Shown: positions 1 to 9,172, counted from the stretch's first letter. The stretch: DNA of 64,000 nt from Gammaproteobacteria bacterium (GCA_017302255.1 JAFLDV010000006.1:62001-126000), one strand, 5' to 3'. Numbers and translations are program-made. The notes: generated from the letters alone by a model not told the origin.

Positions 1-1581
1 ACAGGAGATTTCAAAGTATTAGCAGACGACCTTGCCAAGAGAAAGCAGAAAAAGGTCAGCGCAAAAGTTACTGAGAATCGGCTTTATCGGTATTGGGACC
101 ATTTTTTAACTGACGAAATGGTACCGCAGTTTTTCACTGTCGATGTGCTAAGTGGTGATATCCAAGCGCTAACTCCAGGTTGGCGTTATCTAATGGAACT
201 GGAAGGTGCTCCAGATTTCAGCATTTCGCCTGATGGCAAAACATTGGCGGTCAGCGTTATTTCCAGTGAACCGCCTTATTCATCGCTCAACAGCGACATC
301 TTACTGGTCTCACTTGATGGCAGTGGCAAAGCACAAAACATTACCGAAGCCAACAAAGCGGACGACCGTAACCCAGTATTTAGTCCAAGTGGCCGCAGTT
401 TAATTTATGGCGCTCAGCAACGACTCGACTTCGGCAACGATAATGTTCGTCTCACCCATTTTGATTTAGCGAAAAAGTCGGCCACAGTCATTGCTGGCAA
501 TGTCGATCTATCGCCAGAACGTTGGTTTTTCGCCAAAGACGGCAGCATGTTGTATTTCAGTGCGCAAGATAAAGGCAAAGTGTCGCTGTTTTCGGTGCCA
601 GCTATTGGCGGTGCAGTCAAACAAGTGATACGCCAAGGCAGTAATGAACAGGTACAAATTGCTGGACCACAACAATTTGCCTTGGTTCAAAGCGGTATTA
701 GCCAACTGCCGGAAATCTTTCTATTAGACAATAAAAGCCGAACCTTAAAGCAAATAAGCCAATTAAACAGCAACTTGCAGCAAAATACCGCTTGGGGCAA
801 GGTCGAAGAAGTGTCTTATGCCGGTAGTGATGGCAAAGCAATTCAGATGTTTATTGTCTATCCGGCTAATTTTGATCCGAATAAACGTTGGCCGTTATTG
901 AGCCTATTACATGGCGGACCTCATAGCGCATTTAACGATGGTTTTAGCCCACGTTGGCACCCGCAAGTGTTTGCCGCTATGGGTTATGTGGTAATTATGC
1001 CTAACTTCCACGGTTCGACCGGTTTTGGTGAAGCTTTCACTGCTTCAATCCATGGCGACCATGCGAGCAAGCCATTTTTTGACACTGAAGCCGCCGTTGA
1101 TTACATGATTTCACGCGGATACATTGACGAAGCTCGAGTTGCTGCAGCCGGCGGCAGCTATGGCGGTTATTTAGTGAGTTGGATTGCTGGCCATAGCAGC
1201 AAGTACAAGACTTTGATTAATCATGCCGGTGTCTATGATCTGATGGCACAATTTGCCTCTGATTCAACTTACATGCGTGTGCATGCCTACAACGGTTCAC
1301 CATGGCAAAATAAAGACAACGTGCTGAAAGCAAGTCCAGCCATGTATGCCGAGAACTTCAAAGTGCCAATGCTCATCACGCACGGTGAACAAGATTATCG
1401 GGTACCAGTCACGCAAGGTTTGGCACTTTATGGTGTGCTAAAAGGTAAAGGCATTGATTCACGATTAGTCTACTTCCCAGATGAAAACCATTGGATCTTA
1501 AAACCCAATAACTCAATTTATTGGTATCACGAAGTTCAGCAGTGGTTAGAGCGGCAAATCGGCACCGGGCCATCGCAGTAA
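1..1581 (+). CDS. S9 family serine peptidase (prolyl oligopeptidase type), 5' end cut by window
   Basis: The reading frame is open from base 1, so the gene starts upstream of the window; the first internal Met is at 118. The N-terminal part has TolB/WD40-like beta-propeller character (FSISPDGKTLAV, NPVFSPSGRSLIY). The C-terminal alpha/beta-hydrolase domain carries GGSYGGYL, with the nucleophile Ser encoded at 1156, HGEQDYRVP with the triad Asp at 1393, and DENHWI with the triad His at 1489. Family members cleave short peptides, releasing dipeptides or acyl-amino acids, and are often periplasmic in Alteromonadales; the signal peptide, if any, lies outside the window. It ends 17 bp before the next gene on the same strand. 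The exact substrate cannot be told. Confidence 0.93.
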   Translation, partial: TGDFKVLADDLAKRKQKKVSAKVTENRLYRYWDHFLTDEMVPQFFTVDVLSGDIQALTPGWRYLMELEGAPDFSISPDGKTLAVSVISSEPPYSSLNSDILLVSLDGSGKAQNITEANKADDRNPVFSPSGRSLIYGAQQRLDFGNDNVRLTHFDLAKKSATVIAGNVDLSPERWFFAKDGSMLYFSAQDKGKVSLFSVPAIGGAVKQVIRQGSNEQVQIAGPQQFALVQSGISQLPEIFLLDNKSRTLKQISQLNSNLQQNTAWGKVEEVSYAGSDGKAIQMFIVYPANFDPNKRWPLLSLLHGGPHSAFNDGFSPRWHPQVFAAMGYVVIMPNFHGSTGFGEAFTASIHGDHASKPFFDTEAAVDYMISRGYIDEARVAAAGGSYGGYLVSWIAGHSSKYKTLINHAGVYDLMAQFASDSTYMRVHAYNGSPWQNKDNVLKASPAMYAENFKVPMLITHGEQDYRVPVTQGLALYGVLKGKGIDSRLVYFPDENHWILKPNNSIYWYHEVQQWLERQIGTGPSQ

Positions 1582-1598
1582 TGTTGATAAGCTAGGCT

Positions 1599-2711
1599 AT
1601 GTTGCAGCAGTACCAAGCATTAGTTGCTAATGGCGAATTACGCTATGACGAGCAACAATGGCAAGTCTTAGGTAAATTAGCCGCGCTGTCAGAGCAGCTG
1701 ACAACGCGGTCTACGTTGCAACATGGCGCAATGTCCCAAAACGACTCACAGGGTCTGTATATCTTTGGCCCAGTGGGACGTGGCAAAACCATGTTGATGG
1801 ATTTGTTTTTTGCCAATGTCGCAAGCCAATATAAAATTCGCCTGCACTTTCATCACTTTATGCAACGGGTGCACCAAGAGCTGCACGCGCTGACCGGTAC
1901 TAGCGACCCACTCATGGTCATAGCCAAACGCTGGGCAAAACAATATCAGTTACTTTGTTTTGACGAATTTTTTGTTAATGATATCGGCGATGCCATGCTG
2001 TTAGGCACGTTGTGGCGTTATTTATTTGCCGAAGGTGTGGTGTTAGTCACCACCTCAAATGCCCATCCCACTGAACTTTATCGCGACGGTCTGCAGCGCA
2101 GCCGATTTTTGCCAACCATCGAACTGCTATTGCAGCATTGTCATTTGCATAACTTAGATAACGGTATCGATTATCGAAGGCTAATTGCCGCCGAGATGAA
2201 ATATCTACAAGTACAACCTGCTGAACACTGGTTACAGCACACAATTGAGCAGCGTTTTGGCGCAGTTTTTCCAGCGAACCCTGCGCTGGACGGCGCAACA
2301 ATCCAAGTATTAAACCGGCCAATTCGGTATTTATGGCGCAATCAGCAAGTGATTGCCTTTGATTTTATGGCCCTTTGCAGCGGCCCGCGCAGTCAGCTCG
2401 ATTACATGGCACTTGCTGGCGAATATAAAGCGATTGCGCTAAGGAATGTTCCTCAATTTACCGCGCAAAGTGCCACCGCGATTTTGCATGGGGTCGAAGA
2501 GAACTACCAGCGCGGGCATTCAAATGTGTATGTCAGTAAACTTGATAACGAAGCGCGTCGTTTTATTGCGTTAGTTGACGAGTGTTATGAAAAAGACTGT
2601 TTGTTAATAGTTTCCACCGAAGTGCCACTACTGGAACTCTATCAAGCCCGTCAACTCAGTTTTGCCTTTGAACGTTGTATATCAAGACTTTATGAAATGC
2701 AGCGCTGGTAA
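1599..2711 (+). CDS. AFG1/ZapE-family P-loop ATPase, second paralogue
   Basis: The protein has 370 aa, with Walker A GPVGRGKT at about residues 57-64 and Walker B LLCFDEF at about 118-124, followed by the family's conserved FVNDIGDAMLLGTL segment and a LVTTSN sensor-like motif. The whole length follows the ZapE/AFG1 ATPase layout. A second and more canonical zapE lies beside rplM at 13988-15082, so this is a divergent paralogue rather than the standard cell-division gene. It starts 17 bp after the S9 peptidase and may be cotranscribed with it. ZapE proteins bind FtsZ and destabilise it under stress, and mitochondrial AFG1 acts in protein quality control. Which role this copy has is unknown. 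Confidence 0.88.
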   Translation: MLQQYQALVANGELRYDEQQWQVLGKLAALSEQLTTRSTLQHGAMSQNDSQGLYIFGPVGRGKTMLMDLFFANVASQYKIRLHFHHFMQRVHQELHALTGTSDPLMVIAKRWAKQYQLLCFDEFFVNDIGDAMLLGTLWRYLFAEGVVLVTTSNAHPTELYRDGLQRSRFLPTIELLLQHCHLHNLDNGIDYRRLIAAEMKYLQVQPAEHWLQHTIEQRFGAVFPANPALDGATIQVLNRPIRYLWRNQQVIAFDFMALCSGPRSQLDYMALAGEYKAIALRNVPQFTAQSATAILHGVEENYQRGHSNVYVSKLDNEARRFIALVDECYEKDCLLIVSTEVPLLELYQARQLSFAFERCISRLYEMQRW

Positions 2712-2810
2712 ACGCGCGTTGATGCCGTGTCGACTGATTAAGATCTGATTGACACAAATAGTTACACTTGGTTTACTAGCAGCTTAACTTAAAAAAATCA
2801 AGGAAGCACA

Positions 2811-3944
2811 ATGTCTACCTCCGAGCATGGATTGCCGCCAATTTCGGCAGCCACACCAGAAATGACAACTCAAGAAGTCAAAACACCAAGCTACCGTACC
2901 AGCACCGTTGAATTCAGTGGGAAAGGTGGTGAGTTTTTTGGTATTTGGATCGTCAATATATTACTAACTATCGTTACACTTGGGATTTATAGTGCTTGGG
3001 CGAAAGTTCGCACCCAGCAGTATTTTTTCGGCCACACCAAAGTTGATGGTCATGCATTTCGTTATTTGGCAACGCCAATCCAGATCTTAAAAGGTCGTTT
3101 ATTGGCTTTTGCCGTTATCGCCGTTTTTTCGCTCTTAACACAATTAATTCCGGTTTTTGCCTTAGTGTTTGCCTTAGCAGCGATTTTCGTCATGCCATGG
3201 TTACTTGTGCAAGGGATAAAATTTAATTTGCGCATGACCGCATATCGTAATGTGCGTTTTGGTTTCCACGGAACTTATGGTGGCGCCTTTTTAAACTTTA
3301 TTGTTTTCCCAATCATTGCAGTGTTCACTTTCTATCTGTTGATGCCTTATGTACTGAAACGGATGGATAAGTTTGTCTATGAAAATGTCAGTTTTGGTGG
3401 TCGGAAAATGCAAGTTAACACCATTGGTGGGACATATTATGAAGCTGTATTTAAGGCATTTTTTGCAACTTTAGGGGCGTTTATTGTTTTTGCGATCGTG
3501 CTTGCGATTTTCGCAGGAATCACTGGTTTAGCAATACCATCCGGCGACGTGAGTGCACTCGGTGGCGTGATGGCGATTGTGTTCGGTGCGGTCTATATCT
3601 TAGGCTATGTACTTGTTATCGCGTTATCACAAGCTATTTATCGTGCCACTATTCGTAATCATGTGTTCGCTTCATCCGAATTGGAAGGCGTGGCTAAATT
3701 CAAATCATCAGTTGATGTTTTCGATTACTGTATCCTACTGGCTAGCAACTATTTAATGATAGCGTTTAGTCTCGGATTAACTTATCCCGTCGCTAAAGTT
3801 CGTCACGCAGCTTATTTGGCAAGCCTTACCGAAGTCAGCGTTAACTCAGAAATCGATAACTTAACTGATCCGTTAAAACAAGAATCTTCCACGTTCTTGG
3901 AAGAAGCTGCTGATTTATACGATATTGATTTCTCGCTGACCTAA
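2811..3944 (+). CDS. YjgN-family (DUF898) multi-pass inner-membrane protein
   Basis: The 377-aa protein has a short soluble N-terminus followed by several hydrophobic helices in two similar halves. The DUF898 signature appears near residues 30-60 (an FSGKGGEFFGIWIVNILLT-like segment, then GIYSAWAKVRTQQYFF). A good Shine-Dalgarno (aaggaag) precedes the ATG. The family's function is not established. In many gammaproteobacteria it sits beside an M48 metalloprotease gene, as it does here. An intrinsic terminator follows 14 bp after the stop, so the protease probably has its own transcription start or depends on readthrough. Confidence 0.88.
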   Translation: MSTSEHGLPPISAATPEMTTQEVKTPSYRTSTVEFSGKGGEFFGIWIVNILLTIVTLGIYSAWAKVRTQQYFFGHTKVDGHAFRYLATPIQILKGRLLAFAVIAVFSLLTQLIPVFALVFALAAIFVMPWLLVQGIKFNLRMTAYRNVRFGFHGTYGGAFLNFIVFPIIAVFTFYLLMPYVLKRMDKFVYENVSFGGRKMQVNTIGGTYYEAVFKAFFATLGAFIVFAIVLAIFAGITGLAIPSGDVSALGGVMAIVFGAVYILGYVLVIALSQAIYRATIRNHVFASSELEGVAKFKSSVDVFDYCILLASNYLMIAFSLGLTYPVAKVRHAAYLASLTEVSVNSEIDNLTDPLKQESSTFLEEAADLYDIDFSLT

Positions 3945-3958
3945 ACGCGAGCTGTCAA

Positions 3959-3984
3959 AGCCCCTGCATTACAGGGGCTTTTTT
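3959..3984 (+). terminator. Intrinsic terminator after yjgN-family gene
   Basis: The hairpin agcccctg-catta-caggggct is followed by six T. It lies between the YjgN-like gene and the M48 protease and ends directly at an in-frame ATG (3985). That makes the upstream ATG an unlikely translation start for the protease. Confidence 0.85.
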
Positions 3985-3999
3985 ATGCCAAGGACGCAT

Positions 4000-5103
4000 A
4001 TGCAACAACATTTCGGTTTTTTCCAATACCCAGCTTCTTCACAGCAAATAGATGCTTATTTATATGAGCACGCCGATTTTCGCTTAGACGTATTTGCCAC
4101 GGCAACTGGCGAGCGTTTGCATACTGACACTGAATTTAATTGTGGTGAAATACTACCGGGTTTGCCTTGTGAATTGTTTTTTGCCGATGGCAGTTGTTTT
4201 ATTCCGAAGGACCCTAGTTACGTTCCGGCAAAGTATCAGCGCAAAACTTGGGTGGCAAAATTTGAAAGTCATCGAATAGGGATCCTATCGGCATTAGTGT
4301 TAGTGCCAGTGACTTGTGCATGGTTGTTTTTTGTTGGCATTCCAGCATTCGCCAAGGCTTTAGTTCCATACACTCCTGAACCACTCGCCGAATTTATTGA
4401 CCAGCAGTCACTCGTTGCCATTGACACTTTTTTAGAACCGTCAAAGTTGCCGATAACTGAGCAGGAGAAACTGCGAGCTGAGTGGTCTGCAGCCTTCAAA
4501 AAACTTGGGCCAGAGATCGCGCAGCCTCGCCACATCGACTTTCGGGATGCTGAAGAAATCGGGCCAAATGCCTTCGCCTTACCTGGCGGCACCGTGATTA
4601 TGACCGACCAACTCGCAACGCTGCTTAAGGACAACCCAGACGCATCATTGGCGGTAATGTTGCATGAACTTGGTCATGTGCAACACCGGCATGGTCTGCA
4701 AATGATGGCCAGTTCCGCGAGTACAGCTGTCATCGCTGCAGTGTTATTCAACGATTTAGAATCTGTTAGTGAAATCATCATTGCGGGCGGCTCAAGCTTA
4801 GTCCAAGCGAAGTTTTCTCGAGGCATGGAGACCGATGCCGATGATTTTGCCAACCAGTCGTTGTTGAAACTTGATAAATCACCACAAGCTTTTATCGACG
4901 CTATGGCCGCTTTAGCCAAAGAGCATAAAGATGATCAGAAAGATTCTTGGACCAGCTACTTTAGCTCACATCCGGAAATCAAAGCTCGGATCGATGCTGC
5001 GAAGAAGTTGATAACAACTCCTGAGTCGACATCAACAGATGGCAAAAACCCAGCTATTGAAGAAAAATCTGCGGACGAAAAAGCGGCTGAAAGCAACAAT
5101 TAA
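4000..5103 (+). CDS. M48-family membrane-anchored zinc metalloprotease
   Basis: The HEXXH zinc motif HELGH is at residues 222-226 and the third ligand is Glu277 in METDADD, as in M48/Ste24-like proteases (BepA, YcaL, HtpX relatives). A hydrophobic segment at about residues 90-115 is the likely single membrane anchor, with the catalytic domain after it; the C-terminus is Lys/Glu/Ser-rich. I chose the ATG at 4000 because AGGA lies 6 bp upstream and the in-frame ATG at 3985 sits against the T-run of the preceding terminator. It pairs with the upstream YjgN-like gene. A role in envelope protein quality control is inferred. Confidence 0.88.
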   Translation: MQQHFGFFQYPASSQQIDAYLYEHADFRLDVFATATGERLHTDTEFNCGEILPGLPCELFFADGSCFIPKDPSYVPAKYQRKTWVAKFESHRIGILSALVLVPVTCAWLFFVGIPAFAKALVPYTPEPLAEFIDQQSLVAIDTFLEPSKLPITEQEKLRAEWSAAFKKLGPEIAQPRHIDFRDAEEIGPNAFALPGGTVIMTDQLATLLKDNPDASLAVMLHELGHVQHRHGLQMMASSASTAVIAAVLFNDLESVSEIIIAGGSSLVQAKFSRGMETDADDFANQSLLKLDKSPQAFIDAMAALAKEHKDDQKDSWTSYFSSHPEIKARIDAAKKLITTPESTSTDGKNPAIEEKSADEKAAESNN

Positions 5104-5114
5104 GCACTTAAGCC

Positions 5115-5147
5115 AAATCACAAGCAAGCATAGATTGCTTGTGATTT
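5115..5147. terminator. Bidirectional hairpin between convergent genes
   Basis: A perfect 13-bp inverted repeat (aaatcacaagcaa / ttgcttgtgattt) with a 7-base loop lies between the M48 gene and the convergent mgsA. The flanking T/A tracts are weak, so termination strength is uncertain. Confidence 0.6.
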
Positions 5148-5170
5148 GAGCTTGTTGTTTGAATTTGTCG

Positions 5171-5602
5171 TTAGGGCTTGCGCAGACGTTGTAGGTAAGC
5201 CGAGAAATCAGGCACTGCCCGCTGATAATCAGTTTGCAGCAGACTCGAATGGATAATGAAATCAGCGGTAGCCTGATTACAGGCCACAGGAATGTTCCAA
5301 ACCACTGCTAATCGAATTAACGCTTTCACATCCGGATCATGTGGTTGAGAGCTGAGTGGATCCCAAAAAAATACCAACCAATCAATTTTCTGCTCAGCAA
5401 TTAAAGCCCCAATTTGTTGGTCGCCACCAAGTGGCCCACTAGTTAGGCAGTTCACTTGTTGCTGCAACGCTTGCTCAATGAGCTGGCCGGTGGTGCCGGT
5501 AGCATACAAAATTTTGCCGTGAAAAAAATCACTATGCTGCTTCACCCAGGTTAGAAGTTCCGGCTTTTTCCCATCGTGAGCAACTAAGGCAATTGATTTC
5601 AT
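5171..5602 (-). CDS. mgsA: Methylglyoxal synthase
   Basis: Converts dihydroxyacetone phosphate to methylglyoxal and phosphate, a bypass of lower glycolysis that relieves sugar-phosphate stress. The 143-aa cytosolic protein contains the family hallmarks ALVAHDGKK (N-terminus), the phosphate loop ATGTTG, SGPLGGDQQIGALI with the catalytic Asp, FFWDPLSSQPHDPDVKAL, and VVWNIPVACNQATADF. The length is slightly below the E. coli enzyme (152 aa) because the N-terminal extension is missing. It is a single-gene unit between the M48 protease and ilvC. Confidence 0.96.
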   Translation of the reverse strand: MKSIALVAHDGKKPELLTWVKQHSDFFHGKILYATGTTGQLIEQALQQQVNCLTSGPLGGDQQIGALIAEQKIDWLVFFWDPLSSQPHDPDVKALIRLAVVWNIPVACNQATADFIIHSSLLQTDYQRAVPDFSAYLQRLRKP

Positions 5603-5691
5603 TGAATATCCTTGTATGGAGTTACGACTACTTAGCCTAGCGGGCTAGGCCAATTCTGCAGATGTGGTTTATTGCAGCTAATACCTTAGCA

Positions 5692-5717
5692 TAAAAAAAA
5701 GCCCGGCAAAGCCGGGC
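5692..5717 (-). terminator. Intrinsic terminator of ilvC
   Basis: The hairpin gcccggc-aaa-gccgggc has an eight-A run on its low-coordinate side, which is a T-run for minus-strand transcription. It lies about 55 bp past the ilvC stop codon. Confidence 0.88.
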
Positions 5718-5771
5718 AAACAACCAAGGTCCACGTAAAAAACTCAGTGTGGGGGTTTAAGCCGATTAGGC

Positions 5772-7250
5772 TTAGCTATTCACGATCCGCTTCATCGCGG
5801 TCATGTATCCCCGTAATTTTTTGCCAACGATCTCAACTGGATGATTGCGGATCGCTTCGTTAACTGCAATTAATTGGACGTTATCAACGCCGTTGCTACC
5901 ACCAGCTAAACCTTTGCCAAGCAAGGCTGGGTCTATGTTATTGACCAAATCGCGCAGCATCGGCACTGCAGCGTTAGCGAATAAGTAGTTACCGTATTCA
6001 GCGGTGTCACTAATTACCACGTTCATTTCATACAAACGTTTACGAGCGATGGTATTAGCAATCAACGGTGTTTCATGCAGTGATTCGTAATATGCTGATT
6101 CTTCAACAATGCCCGCTTCAACCATGGTGTCAAACGCCAGTTCAACCCCAGCTTTAACCATGGCAACTAATAAAATTGCGCGGTCGAAGTAATCTTGTTC
6201 AGCAATGGTTTCCGCTGATACTGGTGCATTTTCGAAACCGCTTTGACGGGTTTCTTCGCGCCAGCCCAGTAATTGTTTGTCATCATTCGCCCAGTCAGCC
6301 ATCATGGTCGCTGAAAAGTGGCCAGAAATAATGTCATCCATATGCTTGGCAAACAGCGGTTGCAAAATTGCTTTTAACTGTTCGGTCAATTCAAATGCTT
6401 TAATTTTCGCTGGGTTAGACAAGCGATCCATCATGTTGGTAATACCACCATGCTTCAGCGCTTCGGTAATAGTTTCCCAGCCGTATTGAATCAGTTTCGC
6501 CGCAAAACCCGCTTCGTAGCCATCAGCAACCAATTTGTCATACGCCAAAATTGCGCCGGTTTGTAACATGCCACATAAAATGGTTTGCTCGCCCATCAAG
6601 TCCGACTTCACTTCTGCAACAAAGCTTGACTCCAATACGCCAGCACGGTCACCACCGGTCGCTGAGGCATACGCTTTAGCAATCGCTAACCCGTTCCCGT
6701 TCGGATCGTTTTCCGGATGGACAGCGATTAAGGTTGGAACACCAAAACCACGTTTGTATTCTTCGCGAACCTCAGTACCTGGGCACTTTGGTGCAACCAT
6801 GATTACTGTGATGTCTTTACGAATTTGTGTGCCTTCTTCCACGATATTAAAACCGTGCGAATAAGCCAAAGTAGCACCTTGCTTCATTAATGGCATTACT
6901 GCCTTAACCACAGAGGTATGCTGCTTATCAGGGGTTAAATTCAACACCAAATCTGCGGTTGGGATCAACGATTCGTAGGTACCAACGGTGAAACCATTTT
7001 CGCTAGCTTGCACAAACGACTTACGTTTCTGCGCAATCGCATCAGCACGTAAAGCGTAAGAAATATCTAAACCTGAATCACGCATATTTAAACCTTGGTT
7101 TAAACCTTGCGCGCCGCAACCGACGATTACAATCTTCCACCCTTTCAGTAATTGACAACCATCAGCAAACTCCGCTTTTTGCATAAAGCGACATTTTCCC
7201 AGTTGTTTTAACTGCTGACGTAAGTTCAGCGTGTTGAAGTAATTAGCCAT
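5772..7250 (-). CDS. ilvC: Ketol-acid reductoisomerase (class II, long form)
   Basis: Second common step of isoleucine/valine synthesis: Mg2+-dependent alkyl migration and NADPH reduction of acetolactate or acetohydroxybutyrate. The 492-aa size fits the long enterobacterial class II enzyme with a duplicated C-terminal domain. The Rossmann motif is VGCGAQG at about residues 43-49; [21 protein letters not shown] and [10 protein letters not shown] follow, and the C-terminal half has SDTAEYGNY. The gene is divergent from ilvY, as in E. coli, so it is likely activated by IlvY in response to its own substrates. A strong terminator follows. Confidence 0.98.
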   Translation of the reverse strand: MANYFNTLNLRQQLKQLGKCRFMQKAEFADGCQLLKGWKIVIVGCGAQGLNQGLNMRDSGLDISYALRADAIAQKRKSFVQASENGFTVGTYESLIPTADLVLNLTPDKQHTSVVKAVMPLMKQGATLAYSHGFNIVEEGTQIRKDITVIMVAPKCPGTEVREEYKRGFGVPTLIAVHPENDPNGNGLAIAKAYASATGGDRAGVLESSFVAEVKSDLMGEQTILCGMLQTGAILAYDKLVADGYEAGFAAKLIQYGWETITEALKHGGITNMMDRLSNPAKIKAFELTEQLKAILQPLFAKHMDDIISGHFSATMMADWANDDKQLLGWREETRQSGFENAPVSAETIAEQDYFDRAILLVAMVKAGVELAFDTMVEAGIVEESAYYESLHETPLIANTIARKRLYEMNVVISDTAEYGNYLFANAAVPMLRDLVNNIDPALLGKGLAGGSNGVDNVQLIAVNEAIRNHPVEIVGKKLRGYMTAMKRIVNS

Positions 7251-7326
7251 AGTCGGTCACCTAAATTTGTTACTTTGCCGGCTCCTATGAGCTTCGGCAG
7301 AACAGTCGCACTCAGCGCTGTTTTGA

Positions 7327-7403
7327 TGTATTAAGAATACCCTCGCCTTTATATTGCGTGAAGTGATATATTTACAAGACTGTATTGCAATAAATGAAAT
7401 ACA
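7327..7403. promoter_or_regulatory. Candidate IlvY operators between ilvC and ilvY
   Basis: The 174-bp divergent spacer contains two inverted repeats sharing the same half-site. One is TGTATT-aag-AATAC at 7327-7340. The other is TGTATT-N11-AATACA at 7381-7403, which also fits the LysR-type T-N11-A layout. The second ends 21 bp before the ilvY ATG, a position suited to autoregulation. IlvY in E. coli binds two sites in the equivalent spacer; assigning these repeats to IlvY is inference. Confidence 0.5.
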
Positions 7404-7424
7404 AAATATCAGCCGAGGACAACA

Positions 7425-8321
7425 ATGGACATCCGCAGCGCCCAGTTATTCTTGCATCTTGCCAGTAGTCTCAATTACAGCAAAACCGCCGAACAGCTTT
7501 ATGTCAGCCCATCAACGCTGACACGAATAGTACAAAGACTTGAAGATGAGGTTGGCGTCGCGCTGTTAACCCGCGATAAACGCTCTGTGCGGCTGACGCC
7601 TGCCGGTAGTAGATTTGCTCAGTTTGCTAAGCAATACTTAGAGAATTGGCATCAGTTGCTCATTGATTTGTCGCAAAACAGTGGCGCCTTGCAAGGCGAA
7701 ATCCGCCTGTTTTGTACTGTGACCGCAAGCTATAGCCATCTGCCAACGATTTTAGACAAGTTCCGCGTATTGTGTCCGCGCGCAGAAATCAAACTAACCA
7801 CTGGGGACGCCGCAGCGGCTCTAGAAAAAGTGAAGAATGATGAAGCTGACATTGCCTTGGCAGTGTATCCACCCAACCTCCCACTCAATATCGCCTTCGC
7901 CAGTATCGCCAAACTGCCACTGCAGCTTATCGCCCCCGTGATCCACTGCAAAGTGAATGATTTATTGAATGAGCCTGTGATTGATTGGAATAAAATCCCA
8001 TTAATAGTGCCAGAGCATGGCCCAGCTCGCAGTCGTTTGGATGCTTGGTTGAAACAGCAGAACATTACACCAAACATCGTTGCCAAAGTTGAAGGCCATG
8101 AAGCCATGGTTAGCATGGTGGCTCTTGGCACTGGGATCGCTATTGCGCCTGATCCTGTGGTGCAACATAGTCCCGTGCGCGATAGAGTTCGAGTGCTAGC
8201 ACTTGATTACCAGTTTACGCCATTTGACTTGGGTATTTGTATGCAATCCAAACGCTTGCATGAACCATTAATACGCGCGTTTTGGCAGGTTGCCTCTGGC
8301 GGAGCAGCATTACAACAATAA
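7425..8321 (+). CDS. ilvY: LysR-family transcriptional activator of ilvC
   Basis: The 298-aa protein has an N-terminal winged HTH (residues 1-60, with NYSKTAEQLYVSPSTLTRIVQRLE) and a C-terminal substrate-binding domain (about 90-290). It is divergent from ilvC with a 174-bp spacer, the standard IlvY arrangement. In E. coli IlvY activates ilvC when acetolactate or acetohydroxybutyrate is bound, and represses itself. AGCCGAGGAC before the ATG gives a ribosome site (GAGGA). Confidence 0.94.
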   Translation: MDIRSAQLFLHLASSLNYSKTAEQLYVSPSTLTRIVQRLEDEVGVALLTRDKRSVRLTPAGSRFAQFAKQYLENWHQLLIDLSQNSGALQGEIRLFCTVTASYSHLPTILDKFRVLCPRAEIKLTTGDAAAALEKVKNDEADIALAVYPPNLPLNIAFASIAKLPLQLIAPVIHCKVNDLLNEPVIDWNKIPLIVPEHGPARSRLDAWLKQQNITPNIVAKVEGHEAMVSMVALGTGIAIAPDPVVQHSPVRDRVRVLALDYQFTPFDLGICMQSKRLHEPLIRAFWQVASGGAALQQ

Positions 8322-8454
8322 TCCTTGGCTATTCCGGCAGAGGATTTAGCATCGACTCTGCTGATTTACCCAACCTTTACTTGGGTTTACACCATCTAGA
8401 CGCGGCAATCACTAAACTTATCTCGAACAAAACCAATGGAATAAGGGATTTAAG

Positions 8455-8652
8455 ATGCAAAAATTTGGTCCTTCGTCGATACGAGTTTGGTTGACTAGCT
8501 TAGTTGCAATGTTGATCCTGTCGGGCTGTGTGGTGCATCCAGCGCATCATCGGCATGTTGTAGTGGCAAAACCGGTAGCAAAAACCGTGGTAGTTAAACC
8601 CGTTGTTGTCGTAAAAAAACCTGTGGTGGTTAAAAAAGTTCGGGTTTATTAA
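8455..8652 (+). CDS. Small Val/Lys-rich lipoprotein
   Basis: A 65-aa product with a lipoprotein signal peptide: basic N-terminus, hydrophobic core, then the lipobox LSGC with the lipidated Cys at about residue 25. The mature part has a His cluster (HPAHHRH) and then repeated VVVKPVVVVKK-type segments ending in RVY. AAGGG lies upstream of the ATG and a terminator follows 20 bp after the stop, so it looks like a real single-gene unit. I do not recognise a named family. The alternating Val/Lys tail suggests binding to an anionic surface such as peptidoglycan or LPS, but this is inference. Confidence 0.75.
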   Translation: MQKFGPSSIRVWLTSLVAMLILSGCVVHPAHHRHVVVAKPVAKTVVVKPVVVVKKPVVVKKVRVY

Positions 8653-8672
8653 TTGTCTTAGCGAAGAAAAGC

Positions 8673-8700
8673 AAAAAGCCGCTAAAGCGGCTTTTTATTT
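8673..8700. terminator. Bidirectional intrinsic terminator, lipoprotein / sspB
   Basis: aaaaagccgc-taaa-gcggcttttt is symmetric, with A- and T-runs on either side. It can serve the plus-strand lipoprotein gene and the minus-strand sspAB operon. Confidence 0.85.
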
Positions 8701-8722
8701 AACTATCTAAGTGGCGAACTAT

Positions 8723-9172
8723 CTATTTAACTACCCGCAAATGATTACCTTTTTTCGGCTTATCATCGTCAGGACCTGGTTCTTCAGGCTGCTCGCTTGA
8801 GTCTTCGCTAGTATTGAGTTCGCTATCATCAAGCTCTTCTTCTTCAAGCTCAACCTCATCTTCTGGCGTAAACATAGTGCCGGCACCATTCTCGCGAGCA
8901 TAAATCGCTAGTGCAGCACGCAGCGGAATATACAAAGCAAAAGGTTGACCGCCAAAACGAGCATTAAAAGTCACGGCGTCGTTACCAAGCTGCAAATTAC
9001 CGACTGCGCCGGGACTGATATTCAAGACAATTTGGCCGTTCTGTATATGCTGGGTCGGTACTTTGACATGCGGATATGTCGCATCCACCACTAAATATGG
9101 TGTGCAATTGTTATCGACAATCCACTCATAAAAAGCCCGCAGTAGATACGGACGATTAGGGGTCATTTCCAT
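8723..9172 (-). CDS. sspB: ClpXP specificity-enhancing factor SspB
   Basis: Adaptor that binds ssrA-tagged proteins and delivers them to ClpXP. The 149-aa protein has the folded domain in residues 1-110 (RPYLLRAFYEWIVDN, GQIVLNISPGAVGNLQLGND, FNARFGGQPF, AIYARENGAGTMF), a long acidic linker, and the C-terminal tail LRVVK that docks on the ClpX zinc domain. It follows sspA by 15 bp in the usual operon. The in-frame ATG at 9166 is an alternative start. Confidence 0.96.
   Translation of the reverse strand: MEMTPNRPYLLRAFYEWIVDNNCTPYLVVDATYPHVKVPTQHIQNGQIVLNISPGAVGNLQLGNDAVTFNARFGGQPFALYIPLRAALAIYARENGAGTMFTPEDEVELEEEELDDSELNTSEDSSEQPEEPGPDDDKPKKGNHLRVVK

Noticed and set aside
3985-3999. Upstream start codon for the M48 protease
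   Set aside because: The ATG abuts the T-run of an intrinsic terminator and has no ribosome site; the ATG at 4000 has one.
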